Counted from the first letter of the stretch, positions 52,502 to 61,221 are shown. The stretch: 64,000 nucleotides of DNA from Rhodococcus opacus (GCF_012396235.1 NZ_JAAXPA010000027.1:1-64000), one strand, 5' to 3'. The notes: generated by a model from the letters alone, not told the origin. Made by a program: numbers and translations.

Positions 52502-53905
52502 GTGGCCCCAACCGTGAGGAAGCGACTCCCAGCAGTGAGGACGCGACCGAAATCCGCGAGGAAACGCACGAGGCGAGGGTCGGTCACCCGGCAGCTCGGC
52601 CGTGCGTTCGTCCTCGTCCTGCTCGGCCTCGTCGCGGCGATCGCATTCGGCGGTCCCGCGGCGGCGCAGGAACCTACCCCACCGCCCCCACCGCCCGCGA
52701 CGAGCGGGCAACCGGCGCCCCCGGAGAACGCGGTGCGGGTCAGCGGCAATCTGAACAACGCGGGCGAACGGCTCGCGGACGTCGAGGTGCGCGCTCTCGA
52801 TTCGTCGGGCAACGAGGTGGCGAAGGCGACGTCGGAGTCGAACGGCCGCTGGGAACTCCAGGTCGCGCCCGGCACGTACACGTTCGAGATCGTGGCGGAC
52901 TCGCTTCCCGACGACGTCAGCGTGCAGGCCACGGTGCAGCGGGAGGTGGTGGCCGGTCGCACCAACACGGTGATCTTCTCGTTCGGCGAGGCCCGCACCG
53001 GTTCCGCGGTCCCGTTCTACGAGAAGCTGATTCGCCAGACCATCGACGGGCTCCGGTTCGGTCTCGTGATCGCCATCGCCGGTGTCGGGCTGAGCCTGAT
53101 CTACGGCACCACCGGCCTGACGAACTTCGCGCACGGCGAACTCGTCACCCTCGGTGCGGTCGCGGCGTGGGTGATCAACGTGACGTTCGGTGTGCAGCTG
53201 ATCCCGGCCACGATCCTCGCGGTCTTCGTGGGAATCCTGATCGGACTGCTGAACAATGCCGGGATCTGGAAACCGCTGCGACGACGCAAGACCGGCCTGA
53301 TAGCGCAGCTGGTGGTGTCGATCGGACTCGCGATTTCCCTGCGCTACCTGATCCTGATCTTCTTCTCCGATCGCGCGGAGCCGTTCGTCGACTACCAGGC
53401 ACAGGTGGAGAGGCACTGGGGTCCGATCGCGATCACCGACGCCAACCTCGTGAGCATCGGCATCAGTCTCGTCGTTCTCGTCGGAGTGGCCCTGCTGCTG
53501 CAGAAGACGCGCATCGGCAAGGCCATGCGCGCCGTGTCCGACAACCGTGACCTGGCCGCGTCGTCCGGCATCGACGTCGAACGGGTGATCCGCTTCGTGT
53601 GGGGTCTCGGCGGCGGTCTCGCCGCGCTCGGCGGCGTCCTGTTCGGCATCTCCGAACTCGGCGGCCGCGTGCAGTGGGAGATGGGCTTCAAGCTCCTGCT
53701 GCTGATGTTCGCCGGTATCACGCTCGGCGGACTCGGCACCGCCTACGGCGCGCTGCTCGGCTGTGTGATCGTCGGTCTGCTCGTTCAGCTGTCGACGCTG
53801 GTGATCAACCCCGACCTCAAGTACATCGGAGGACTGCTCATCTTGATCGTCATCCTGGTCGTCCGGCCCCAGGGCATTCTCGGCAGCCGGCAAAGGATCG
53901 GGTGA
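52502..53905 (+). CDS. livH: Branched-chain amino acid ABC permease with N-terminal secreted domain
   Basis: A 467-residue LivH-type permease with an uncommon front half. Residues about 30-58 are a signal peptide or anchor ending in AAAQ, then a proline-rich linker, then a beta-rich domain (about 75-155, VRVSGNLNNAGERLADVEVRALDSSGNEVAKATSESNGRWELQV...) like carboxypeptidase regulatory domains. Residues about 175-467 are the eight-segment permease (GLVIAIAGVGLSLIYGTTGLTNFAHGEL). The extra domain faces outward and may contact the binding protein or the cell wall. The GTG follows GGAGG. First gene of livHMGF. Confidence 0.9.
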   Translation: MAPTVRKRLPAVRTRPKSARKRTRRGSVTRQLGRAFVLVLLGLVAAIAFGGPAAAQEPTPPPPPPATSGQPAPPENAVRVSGNLNNAGERLADVEVRALDSSGNEVAKATSESNGRWELQVAPGTYTFEIVADSLPDDVSVQATVQREVVAGRTNTVIFSFGEARTGSAVPFYEKLIRQTIDGLRFGLVIAIAGVGLSLIYGTTGLTNFAHGELVTLGAVAAWVINVTFGVQLIPATILAVFVGILIGLLNNAGIWKPLRRRKTGLIAQLVVSIGLAISLRYLILIFFSDRAEPFVDYQAQVERHWGPIAITDANLVSIGISLVVLVGVALLLQKTRIGKAMRAVSDNRDLAASSGIDVERVIRFVWGLGGGLAALGGVLFGISELGGRVQWEMGFKLLLLMFAGITLGGLGTAYGALLGCVIVGLLVQLSTLVINPDLKYIGGLLILIVILVVRPQGILGSRQRIG

Positions 53906-53909
53906 GGGC

Positions 53910-54899
53910 ATGGACATCGCAGGAGCACTCCAGGTCTCGCTCGCCCAGCTGATCGGCCCGTCGGCGATCTTCTACGCGCTGCTGGCGATCGGCCTCAACC
54001 TGCACTTCGGCTACGCCGGACTGCTGAACTTCGGTCAGATCGGGTTCGCCCTCCTCGGCGGCTACGGCGTCGGGATCATGACCGTCACCTACCAGCAGCC
54101 GCTGTGGGTCGGCATCCTCGTCGGTCTCGCCGCGGCCGGGTTGCTGGCCGTCGTCCTCGGTATCCCGACGCTGCGGTTGCGGGCCGACTACCTCGCCATC
54201 GTCACGATCGCCGCGTCCGAGATCCTGCGGCTGATCTTCCGGTCCACCGCTTCGGATTCGATCACCGGATCCACCAACGGCCTGTTCGGTTTCGCCGACC
54301 CGTTCACCACGCTCAGCCCGTTCGACTCGGGTAAGCAGTACAACTTCCTCGGCGTGAAGTTCTACGGCGACGACCTCTGGTCGATGGTCGTCGGATGGAC
54401 TCTCGTCCTGGTGCTGTGCGGGTTCGTGTTCCTCCTGACGCACAGTCCGTGGGGCCGTGTCCTCAAGGCCGTCCGCGAGGACGAGGACGCCGCTCGCGCA
54501 CTCGGCAAGAACGTCTTCGTCTACAAGATGCAGGCGCTGGTCCTCGGCGGCATGATCGGCGGGCTCGGCGGCGTGTTCAACGCGCTGCAGACCAAGTCGA
54601 TCAACCCCGACTTCTACTCCACCGCGCAGACGTTCTTCGCGTTCGGCGCCCTCATCCTCGGTGGCGCGGCGACGGTCTTCGGACCGGTGGTCGGCGCGAT
54701 GCTGTTCTGGTTCCTGCTGGCCATCCCGGACGCCCTGTTGCGGCAGGCCATCTCCGGGCCGGATCCGCTGCTGCCGCTGACGGAACAGCAGGTCGGGGCC
54801 ATGCGGTTCGTCCTGCTCGGCATCATGATCGCGGTGCTGATGGTCTTCCGGCCGCAGGGCATACTGGGCAACAAGCGGGAGGTGCAGCTCAATGCCTGA
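53910..54899 (+). CDS. livM: Branched-chain amino acid ABC permease
   Basis: The second permease half, 329 residues, about nine membrane segments, with the family pattern LHFGYAGLLNFGQIGFALLGGYGVGI and the ATPase-docking loop RVLKAVREDEDAARALGKNVFVYK. Starts 4 bp after livH and overlaps livG by 8 bp, so the operon is translated in coupled fashion. The full substrate range (branched-chain amino acids, amides or urea in some relatives) is not fixed by sequence. Confidence 0.92.
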   Translation: MDIAGALQVSLAQLIGPSAIFYALLAIGLNLHFGYAGLLNFGQIGFALLGGYGVGIMTVTYQQPLWVGILVGLAAAGLLAVVLGIPTLRLRADYLAIVTIAASEILRLIFRSTASDSITGSTNGLFGFADPFTTLSPFDSGKQYNFLGVKFYGDDLWSMVVGWTLVLVLCGFVFLLTHSPWGRVLKAVREDEDAARALGKNVFVYKMQALVLGGMIGGLGGVFNALQTKSINPDFYSTAQTFFAFGALILGGAATVFGPVVGAMLFWFLLAIPDALLRQAISGPDPLLPLTEQQVGAMRFVLLGIMIAVLMVFRPQGILGNKREVQLNA

Positions 54900-55911
54900 C
54901 CACAGACTGCCGGATCATCTGCAGACCGCCACCGTGCTCACCGCCGAGGAACGGGCCTCGATCTTCGCCGACGTCCCGCACTCCCCCGGCGCACCGAAAC
55001 CCGACCCGATCCTCGTGGTCGACAACGTGTCCCGTACGTTCGGCGGGCTCAAGGCCGTCGACGTGGCGCATCTGGAGATTCAGCGCGGCTGCATCACCGG
55101 ACTGATCGGTCCGAACGGCGCAGGTAAGACCACCCTGTTCAACCTGCTCACCGGTTTCGACCGGCCGGACAGCGGCACGTGGTCGATGGATGGCCATTCG
55201 CTGGGCCGGATGTATCCGCACCAGGTGGCCCGCCGCGGCGTCGTCCGCACGTTCCAGCTCACCAAGGCGTTGTCGAAGCTGACGGTGCTCGACAACGTGC
55301 GGCTGGGCGCCACCGGGCAACGCGGCGAGCGGATCTTCAACACGCTTCTGCCGTGGACGTGGAAGGCGCAGGAACGGGCCGTCACCGAACGGGCCAACGA
55401 ACTGCTCGCGCGGTTCAAGCTCGACACCAAGTCCGACGACCTCGCCGGCTCGCTGTCCGGCGGTCAGCGCAAGCTGCTCGAGATGGCGCGGGCGCTGATG
55501 ACGGAGCCGACCGTGGTGATGCTCGACGAGCCGATGGCCGGCGTGAACCCGGCGCTCACCCAGAGCCTGCTCGGTCACATCAAATCGCTTCGGGACGAGG
55601 GCATGACCGTCGTGTTCGTCGAACACGACATGGACGTCATCCGCGACATCAGCGACTGGGTGGTGGTGATGGCGCAGGGCAGCGTGATCGCCGAGTCCAC
55701 ACCGGGACACCTCTCGTCCAACAACGCGGTGGTCGACGCCTACCTGGGCAGCCACCACGATCAGGCACTCGAGTTCGACGACGAGGGAAACCCGGTGGGC
55801 GCGACGGCCGTTCTGGCCGAGGCACTCGAGAACGCCGAGGCCGAAACCCTCGAGACCGGCGGCGACCTCTCCGAACCCGACATCACCGAGCTGAGGCGTG
55901 AGAACCCATGA
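54892..55911 (+). CDS. livG: Branched-chain amino acid ABC transporter, ATP-binding protein
   Basis: A 339-residue LivG-type ATPase: Walker A GPNGAGKTT (near 70), signature LSGGQRKLLEMARAL, Walker B VVMLDEPMAGVNP. The first 35 residues and the last 50 (LEFDDEGNPVGATAVLAEALENAE...) are extensions beyond the usual 255-residue enzyme. The tail is acidic and probably disordered. Overlaps livM and livF. Confidence 0.92.
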   Translation: MPDHRLPDHLQTATVLTAEERASIFADVPHSPGAPKPDPILVVDNVSRTFGGLKAVDVAHLEIQRGCITGLIGPNGAGKTTLFNLLTGFDRPDSGTWSMDGHSLGRMYPHQVARRGVVRTFQLTKALSKLTVLDNVRLGATGQRGERIFNTLLPWTWKAQERAVTERANELLARFKLDTKSDDLAGSLSGGQRKLLEMARALMTEPTVVMLDEPMAGVNPALTQSLLGHIKSLRDEGMTVVFVEHDMDVIRDISDWVVVMAQGSVIAESTPGHLSSNNAVVDAYLGSHHDQALEFDDEGNPVGATAVLAEALENAEAETLETGGDLSEPDITELRRENP

Positions 55912-56702
55912 CCGAACTGACCCCTGCGGAATTCGCGGCCACACCCGAGGAGCATGCCCGGCTCGCCGAGGGTGCCCTCGTCCGCGCGGACGGTGTGGTG
56001 GCCGGCTACATCCCCGGCGTCAACATCCTCCGCGAATGCAACTTCTTCCTGCGCGAGGGTGAGATCGTCGGCATCATCGGTCCCAACGGCGCCGGGAAGT
56101 CCACGCTCCTGAAGTCGCTGTTCGGGCTGATACCGGTGCGTGAGGGATCGGTGACCCTGAGGGGCGAGGACATCACGTCCAAACCCGCCCACGTTCTCGT
56201 GCAGAAGGGCGTCGGCTACGTCCCGCAGACGCAGAACGTCTTTCCGTCGCTCACCATCGAGGAGAACCTCGAGATGGGGATGTATCTGCGGCCCAAGCTC
56301 TTCGCGGAGCGATTCGCGTTCGTCGGCGACCTCTTCCCGCTGCTCGTCGAGCGGAAGAAGGTGAAGGCGGGCGCCCTGTCCGGCGGTGAACGGCAGATGG
56401 TCGCGATGGGACGTGCGCTGATGATGGAACCGTCCGTGCTGCTGCTCGACGAGCCGTCCGCCGGACTGTCCCCGATGTTCCAGGACGAGGTGTTCATTCG
56501 CTGCAAGCGGATCAACGCGGCGGGAGTCTCGGTGATCATGGTCGAGCAGAACGCCCGCCGGTGCCTGCAGATCTGCGACCGCGGCTACGTCCTGGACCAG
56601 GGCCGCAACGCCTACACCGACTCGGGACCCAACCTGATGCACGACCCGAAGGTGATCGAGCTGTACCTGGGGACCCTCGCGGGAAGTCAGGAGAAGAAGT
56701 AG
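55908..56702 (+). CDS. livF: Branched-chain amino acid ABC transporter, ATP-binding protein
   Basis: The second ATPase, 264 residues, LivF-type: Walker A GPNGAGKST (near 61-69), signature LSGGERQMVAMGRAL, Walker B VLLLDEPSAGLSP. About 25 extra N-terminal residues precede the fold. The ATG overlaps the livG stop (ATGA). Last gene of livHMGF; a perfect hairpin follows 23 bp later. Confidence 0.92.
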   Translation: MTELTPAEFAATPEEHARLAEGALVRADGVVAGYIPGVNILRECNFFLREGEIVGIIGPNGAGKSTLLKSLFGLIPVREGSVTLRGEDITSKPAHVLVQKGVGYVPQTQNVFPSLTIEENLEMGMYLRPKLFAERFAFVGDLFPLLVERKKVKAGALSGGERQMVAMGRALMMEPSVLLLDEPSAGLSPMFQDEVFIRCKRINAAGVSVIMVEQNARRCLQICDRGYVLDQGRNAYTDSGPNLMHDPKVIELYLGTLAGSQEKK

Positions 56703-56724
56703 GTCCGGTGGTTCCGGATACGAC

Positions 56725-56750
56725 TGTGGGCCAGGTTTCCCTGGCCCACA
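56725..56750. terminator. bidirectional terminator between livF and the binding protein gene
   Basis: TGTGGGCCAGG / CCTGGCCCACA, a perfect 11-bp stem with a TTTC loop, in the 69-bp gap between two convergent genes. It serves both transcripts. Confidence 0.85.
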
Positions 56751-56771
56751 GTCCGTTTCAGGGGAGTGCGA

Positions 56772-58094
56772 TCACCCGCCGACGACGATGTATCCGTCCG
56801 TCGTCAGCTTGTTGTCGGCACCGAACTTCAGCTTGCCGTACGAACCGATGGACGGCTCGCCCGCGGCGGTGAAGTCGAGCTTGCCGGTGATGCCGTTGTA
56901 GTCGACGTCCGTGCCGGCCTGCACGAGCGGCAGGCACTCCTGGTACGACGTACACGGGGTTCCGCCTTCGGTGACGGCGTTGATGTTCGCGGCGATGTCG
57001 CGACCGGCCGTCGACTTCGCGGCTTCCGCGGCGAGCGCGGAAACGACTACGGCGTCGTAGGATTCACCGGCGTAGTTGAAGTCGATCAGTCCCGGGTTGA
57101 TGCCCTTGAGACGATCCTGGAAGGCCGGGCCGACGTCCGTGAGCGGCGTGGTGCCCTGCATGCCGTCGAGCAACGGTGCGGCCACCGACTCGCCGAGAGC
57201 GTTACCCATGTTGCCGTCGACGCCGTAGACCTTCATCCCGTCGGACGGGCCGATGCCGACCTCATGCATGCGGGTGATGATCTTCGCGGACTCCTCGAAT
57301 CCGACCACCGCGACGGCGTCGGGGGCGAAGTCCTTCACCTGGTCGATCTCGGAGTTGAAGGACTGCGCGTTGGGGTCGTAGATGATCTTCTGGATCTGGT
57401 CCTCGGGGATGCCCGCGTCGACGAGGTTCTTCTGGATGTTGTCGGCGAGCCCGGTTCCGTACGGGTCGTTGAGGGCCAGGATGGACACGCGCTGGCCGCC
57501 GTCGTCCGAGATGAGTTGCGACACAGCCTGAGCCTGCAACACGTCGGTGGGGGCGGTGCGGAAGTACTGGCCCTTGTCCGGGTAGCAGACGAACTGGTCG
57601 GACGTGTTGGCCGGGGAGAACATCACGACGCCGGCGCTGGACACCTTGTCGATGACCTTCAGCGACACCGAGGACGACGCCGCGCCGATGATCACCTGGG
57701 TGCCCGCGGCGAGTTCCCGGTCCACGGTGGTGTTCGCCGTGTCGGTGGTGGTGTCGCCCGAGTCGCCGGGGATCAGTTGAACGGGCTGGCCGAGAACTCC
57801 ACCGGCCGCATTGACGTCGTTGACACCGAGTTGGGTGCCCGCCACCATCGGCGGTCCGAGGAAGGAGAGGCTTCCCGTGTCGGGAAGCAGAGTGCCGATC
57901 TTCAGCGGCGCTGTGGACGGGGCACCCGCTGCCGCCGCCGCTTCGGGCGTGCAATCGGTGGAAACAGTGGTGGCCGAGGCAGAGCTGTCACTCCCGCTCG
58001 CGGAGTCGTCGCCACTGTCCGAACTACAACCTGCCAGTGCGAGTGATGCCGCGCCGAGAACCGCGGCCGCCCGCACGAGGGTCCGTTTAGCCAT
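56772..58094 (-). CDS. Branched-chain amino acid-type substrate-binding lipoprotein
   Basis: A 440-residue lipoprotein of the LivJ/LivK type (periplasmic-binding-like fold I). Signal peptide with lipobox LALAGC near residue 23, Ser/Asp-rich linker, then KIGTLLPDTGSLSFLGPPMVAGTQLGVNDVNAAGG and later LNDPYGTGLADNIQK. It is almost certainly the binding component of the livHMGF importer but is convergent with it, so it has its own promoter and could be made in excess or under other control. ATG at 58094. Confidence 0.92.
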   Translation of the reverse strand: MAKRTLVRAAAVLGAASLALAGCSSDSGDDSASGSDSSASATTVSTDCTPEAAAAAGAPSTAPLKIGTLLPDTGSLSFLGPPMVAGTQLGVNDVNAAGGVLGQPVQLIPGDSGDTTTDTANTTVDRELAAGTQVIIGAASSSVSLKVIDKVSSAGVVMFSPANTSDQFVCYPDKGQYFRTAPTDVLQAQAVSQLISDDGGQRVSILALNDPYGTGLADNIQKNLVDAGIPEDQIQKIIYDPNAQSFNSEIDQVKDFAPDAVAVVGFEESAKIITRMHEVGIGPSDGMKVYGVDGNMGNALGESVAAPLLDGMQGTTPLTDVGPAFQDRLKGINPGLIDFNYAGESYDAVVVSALAAEAAKSTAGRDIAANINAVTEGGTPCTSYQECLPLVQAGTDVDYNGITGKLDFTAAGEPSIGSYGKLKFGADNKLTTDGYIVVGG

Positions 58095-58260
58095 CCAAAC
58101 TCTCCTTAGATCACCTGAGTGCGGGCGCCACCCGAGTTGGCGTCCGCTGTGGGATCAGACGCTAGCGGTCCGGCGGCTTTCGCGATCCGTCCGGAAAGGC
58201 TCGTGACCTTACTGTGATCTGAATACGACGAGTGTTTACGCGGTCGTAGCGTGGCGAGCC

Positions 58261-58821
58261 TCAGCCGCCGACGAGAAGGCGCACGGAGTCGACGACAACC
58301 TGGCGCCGGCGGGCCCGGTCCGCGGGGGCCGAGGCGCCGAGTTCCGGTGTCTGCGTGTGCCAGGACATCGCGACGGACCGGACGACGGTGAGCAGTTCCA
58401 CGGGTTCGAATCGGGTTGGCAGCACACCACTTCTCTGCGCTCGCTCGATGTCGGCGAGCTTCGACCGGTTGGACGCGACCACCACCTGGAGCGGCTCACC
58501 GTCGGGCCGCTCCAGCTGGTACCAGGTGGCGAGCCGGAGCGTCGCCGGGTTGTCCTCGTACAGGTCGAACGAGCGCCCCGCGTAACCAGGGAGGTCGGTG
58601 GCGTCGAACCGCACCTGCTCGGTGAAGGCCACCACGTGGGCGGAGAAGACCGCGTCGAACAGCTGCCCCTTGTCGCCGAAGTACGCGTAGATCATCGACT
58701 TGTTCGCCTTGGCGGCCAGGGCGATGCGGTCGACCCGCGCCCCGGCGATGCCGAACTCGGCGAACTCGGCCGCCGCCGCGTCGAGTAGTCGCTTCTTCGT
58801 TGCCTCTGCATCGCGCACCAT
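58261..58821 (-). CDS. TetR family transcriptional regulator
   Basis: A 186-residue repressor with N-terminal helix-turn-helix (about 8-55, LLDAAAAEFAEFGIAGARVDRIALAAKANKSMIYAYFGDKGQLFD) and an all-helical ligand domain. Divergent from the short-chain dehydrogenase at 58931. Two CAACCA-N3-AGTTG sites in the gap (58835-58848, 58895-58908) suggest it controls both itself and that gene. Confidence 0.9.
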   Translation of the reverse strand: MVRDAEATKKRLLDAAAAEFAEFGIAGARVDRIALAAKANKSMIYAYFGDKGQLFDAVFSAHVVAFTEQVRFDATDLPGYAGRSFDLYEDNPATLRLATWYQLERPDGEPLQVVVASNRSKLADIERAQRSGVLPTRFEPVELLTVVRSVAMSWHTQTPELGASAPADRARRRQVVVDSVRLLVGG

Positions 58822-58834
58822 GCGTCCAGAGTAT

Positions 58835-58848
58835 CAACCAAATAGTTG
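58835..58848. promoter_or_regulatory. TetR operator, proximal site
   Basis: CAACCA-AAT-AGTTG lies within the perfect inverted repeat TCAACCAA-ATAG-TTGGTTGA (58834-58853), 13-32 bp before the TetR ATG. The same CAACCA-N3-AGTTG core recurs at 58895. Confidence 0.7.
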
Positions 58849-58894
58849 GTTGACAGTTCCTCCCGGCGGGTGTTCCATGGATTTCGTAAGCATC

Positions 58895-58908
58895 CAACCA
58901 GTCAGTTG
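58895..58908. promoter_or_regulatory. TetR operator, distal site
   Basis: CAACCA-GTC-AGTTG matches the core of the 58835 site, 60 bp away and 23 bp before the dehydrogenase ATG. Its flanks are less symmetric. Confidence 0.5.
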
Positions 58909-58930
58909 CAACCAGCGGATGGAGTACACC

Positions 58931-59770
58931 ATGGCGAAGACGTGGCTCGTCACCGGAACCTCACGCGGTTTCGGCAGGGAACTCGCGACAGCAATCCTCG
59001 GCAGCGGCGACAACCTGGTAGCCACCGCCCGGCAGCCCGAACAGCTGATCGGCCTGGTCGACACGTACGGCGACCGGGTTCGGGCGGTCGCCCTGGACGT
59101 CACCGACGCCGCGGCCGCCCGGGCGGCGGTCGCCACCGCCGTCGACGAGTTCGGGGGCCTCGACGTGGTGGTGAACAACGCCGGCTACGCCAACAGCGTC
59201 CCGATCGAGGAAATGGACGACGAGGACTTCCGCCAGCAGGTCGAGGCCAACTTCTTCGGCGTCGTCAACGTCACCCGCGCGGCACTGCCGATCCTGCGCG
59301 AACAGCGCGGCGGCTGCCTCGTGCAGTCCTCCTCCGTCGGAGGCCGCGTCGGTGGCACGCCGGGGCTGAGCGCGTATCAGGCAGCGAAGTTCGCCGTCGA
59401 GGGATTCTCCGAAGTCCTGGCGGCGGAGGTGGAGCCGTTCGGTGTGAAGGTGCTCATCGTGGAACCCGGCGCATTTCGCACCGACTGGCAGGGTTCGTCG
59501 ATGACACGCAGCTCGGTCGGCCCCGACTACGAGGCAACGGTCGGCGCGATGAACCACTACCGGGAGACCACCGACGGCACCCAGCCCGGCGACCCCGCCC
59601 GGGCCGCTCGGATCATCATGGATGTGGTTGCCGCCGAGGACGCCCCGCTGCGCCTGCTGCTCGGGGCCGGTGCCGTCGAGATGGCCGAGAAGTCGTCCCG
59701 CGAACGCGCCGCCGAGGCCCACCGGTGGGCCGACGTCAGCCGATCCGCGGACTTCCCCACCGGCGCCTGA
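58931..59770 (+). CDS. Short-chain dehydrogenase/reductase
   Basis: A 279-residue NAD(P)-dependent oxidoreductase. Cofactor motif TGTSRGFG (about 8-15), NNAGYAN (about 83-89), catalytic Ser in SSSVGG and YQAAK (Tyr/Lys near 153-157). This is the classical SDR subfamily with an extended C-terminus, common in actinobacteria; the substrate is unknown. GGAG precedes the ATG by six bases. Regulated by the divergent TetR gene on positional grounds. Confidence 0.9.
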   Translation: MAKTWLVTGTSRGFGRELATAILGSGDNLVATARQPEQLIGLVDTYGDRVRAVALDVTDAAAARAAVATAVDEFGGLDVVVNNAGYANSVPIEEMDDEDFRQQVEANFFGVVNVTRAALPILREQRGGCLVQSSSVGGRVGGTPGLSAYQAAKFAVEGFSEVLAAEVEPFGVKVLIVEPGAFRTDWQGSSMTRSSVGPDYEATVGAMNHYRETTDGTQPGDPARAARIIMDVVAAEDAPLRLLLGAGAVEMAEKSSRERAAEAHRWADVSRSADFPTGA

Positions 59771-59808
59771 CGCGTCGAAAGCGCATCGGCTGTAGCCGAT
59801 CTCGCGGG

Positions 59809-60429
59809 TCAGCTGGTGGGAGCTTCCCCACCGAGGGTCTCGAGTACCACCTGCGCGACCGCCTTCATGGTCGACCGGCGGTCCATCGCGGCCCGCTGGA
59901 TCCACTTGAACGCTTCGGGCTCGGTCAGGGACTGCTTCTCCATCAACACGCCCTTGGCCCGCTCGACGATCTTGCGGGTCTCCAGACGCTCGGACAGATC
60001 GGAGATCTCCCGCTCGAGCGCGGTCACTTCCTTGAACCGGCTGGCCGCCAACTCGACAGCGGGCACCAGGTCGGCTGTGGAGAACGGCTTGACGAGATAG
60101 GCCATCGCCCCGGCGTCGCGGGCCCGCTCCACCAGCTCGCGCTGACTGAACGCTGTGAGAATGACCACGGGCGCAATGCGTTTCGCCGCGATCTCCGAGG
60201 CCGCATCGATGCCGTCGCGACGGGGCATCTTCACGTCCATGATCACGAGGTCGGGTTTGAGCTCCACCGCCAGGTCGACGGCGGCCTGCCCGTCCCCCGC
60301 CTCACCGACGACGTCGTAGCCCTCTTCCCGCAACATCTCGACCAGATCGAGCCTGATCAGCGCCTCGTCCTCGGCCACCACGACCCGTCGCGGCTGCGAC
60401 GGCACACCTTGCTGCTGGGGAGCGTTCAT
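59809..60429 (-). CDS. pdtaR: ANTAR-domain response regulator PdtaR
   Basis: A 206-residue response regulator: receiver domain with phosphorylated D65 (VIMDVKMPRRDG) and switch Lys in YLVKPFS, then an ANTAR RNA-binding domain (about 140-195, SERLETRKIVERAKGVLMEKQSLTEPEAFKWIQRAAMDRRSTMKAVA). ANTAR binding of paired hairpins prevents transcription termination. It is very close to M. tuberculosis PdtaR (Rv1626), phosphorylated by PdtaS, which is not in this window. ATG 60429 is chosen among nearby starts by similarity and spacing from GAGGAG. Confidence 0.93.
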   Translation of the reverse strand: MNAPQQQGVPSQPRRVVVAEDEALIRLDLVEMLREEGYDVVGEAGDGQAAVDLAVELKPDLVIMDVKMPRRDGIDAASEIAAKRIAPVVILTAFSQRELVERARDAGAMAYLVKPFSTADLVPAVELAASRFKEVTALEREISDLSERLETRKIVERAKGVLMEKQSLTEPEAFKWIQRAAMDRRSTMKAVAQVVLETLGGEAPTS

Positions 60430-60538
60430 GGCCACCATTCTCCTCTGCTCGGACGACCCCGGCACGGGGAGCGAACGTTAGAAGGGTACCGGTGGTTGAC
60501 TCCCGACGGCGATCTTCTACAGTGGTACAGCGCAACAC

Positions 60539-60612
60539 GCCCTCGTATCCCAATTGGCAGAGGAAACGGATTCAAAACCCGTCCAGTGTGAGTTCGAGTC
60601 TCACCGAGGGCA
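60539..60612 (+). tRNA. tRNA with Leu(CAA) anticodon, class I shape
   Basis: A 74-nt cloverleaf: acceptor GCCCTCG/CGAGGGC (7 of 7 pairs), D-arm TCC/GGA with loop holding AATTGG, anticodon arm ACGGA-TTCAAAA-CCCGT (anticodon CAA at 60573-60575, an A-C mismatch closing the loop), a five-base variable region, and T-arm GTGAG-TTCGAGT-CTCAC. CCA is not encoded. Bacterial tRNA-Leu normally has a long variable arm (about 85 nt or more); this one does not. The CAA anticodon predicts leucine, but the body does not fit, so its charging is uncertain. Confidence 0.85.
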
Positions 60613-60696
60613 CTGCCAGGATTTCTCCGCGAATCGCAGGTCGGATACTTACTCCGACCTGCGATTCGCATCTCGTCCCCCGTTACGGTGTCCTCG

Positions 60697-61152
60697 TCAC
60701 CACTGGCCGCCCGCGACCTGCCGGGTGGCGGCGTTGAGCCGGTTCCACAGATTCACGGTGGCGATCGACAGGACCAGCGACGCGAGCGCCTGCTCGTCGT
60801 AGTGCCGGGCGGCCTCGTTCCACACGTCGTCGGGCACCGGATCCGGACGATCACTCAACCGGGTCATCGACTCGGCCAGCGCCAGGGCCGCGCGTTCGGC
60901 GTCGCTGAAGTATGGAGCCTCCCGCCACGCCGCCACCGCGAAGATCCGCTCGTTGGTCTCCCCTTCCTTCTCCAACTCACGCGAATGCATGTCCACGCAC
61001 ACGCTGCAGCCGTTGATCTGGCTCGACCGCAGATGGACGAGAGCGTGGGTCACCGGCGGCACGTCCGCGTTCGACGCAGCCTTTCCCAGCGCCAGCAGAG
61101 ACTTCATGGCGTCGGGAACGATCATCGCGGGGTTGGTCATCCGGGCTTTCAT
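60697..61152 (-). CDS. Carboxymuconolactone decarboxylase (AhpD-like) family protein
   Basis: A 151-residue protein with the CMD/AhpD motif: Cys49-x-x-Cys52 and His56 in SSQINGCSVCVDMHSRE, which in AhpD forms a redox disulfide with peroxidase activity. The preceding helix (MIVPDAMKSLLALG) is also typical. It is divergent from the ECF41 sigma gene and has an exact ECF41 promoter upstream (61222-61248). This matches the known pairing of ECF41 sigma factors with CMD, oxidoreductase or epimerase genes. The physiological substrate is unknown. The ATG has GGAGG nine bases upstream. Confidence 0.92.
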   Translation of the reverse strand: MKARMTNPAMIVPDAMKSLLALGKAASNADVPPVTHALVHLRSSQINGCSVCVDMHSRELEKEGETNERIFAVAAWREAPYFSDAERAALALAESMTRLSDRPDPVPDDVWNEAARHYDEQALASLVLSIATVNLWNRLNAATRQVAGGQW

Positions 61153-61221
61153 GATTGCCTGCCTCCAAAGGTATTCGGGTGATGTGATGTCACACCGGCT
61201 GATTTTCGTTCTCACTGACAT

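Noticed and set aside
60539-60612. Extra bases forming a long variable arm in the tRNA
   Set aside because: Only five bases separate the anticodon and T stems. No alternative folding gives a class II arm.
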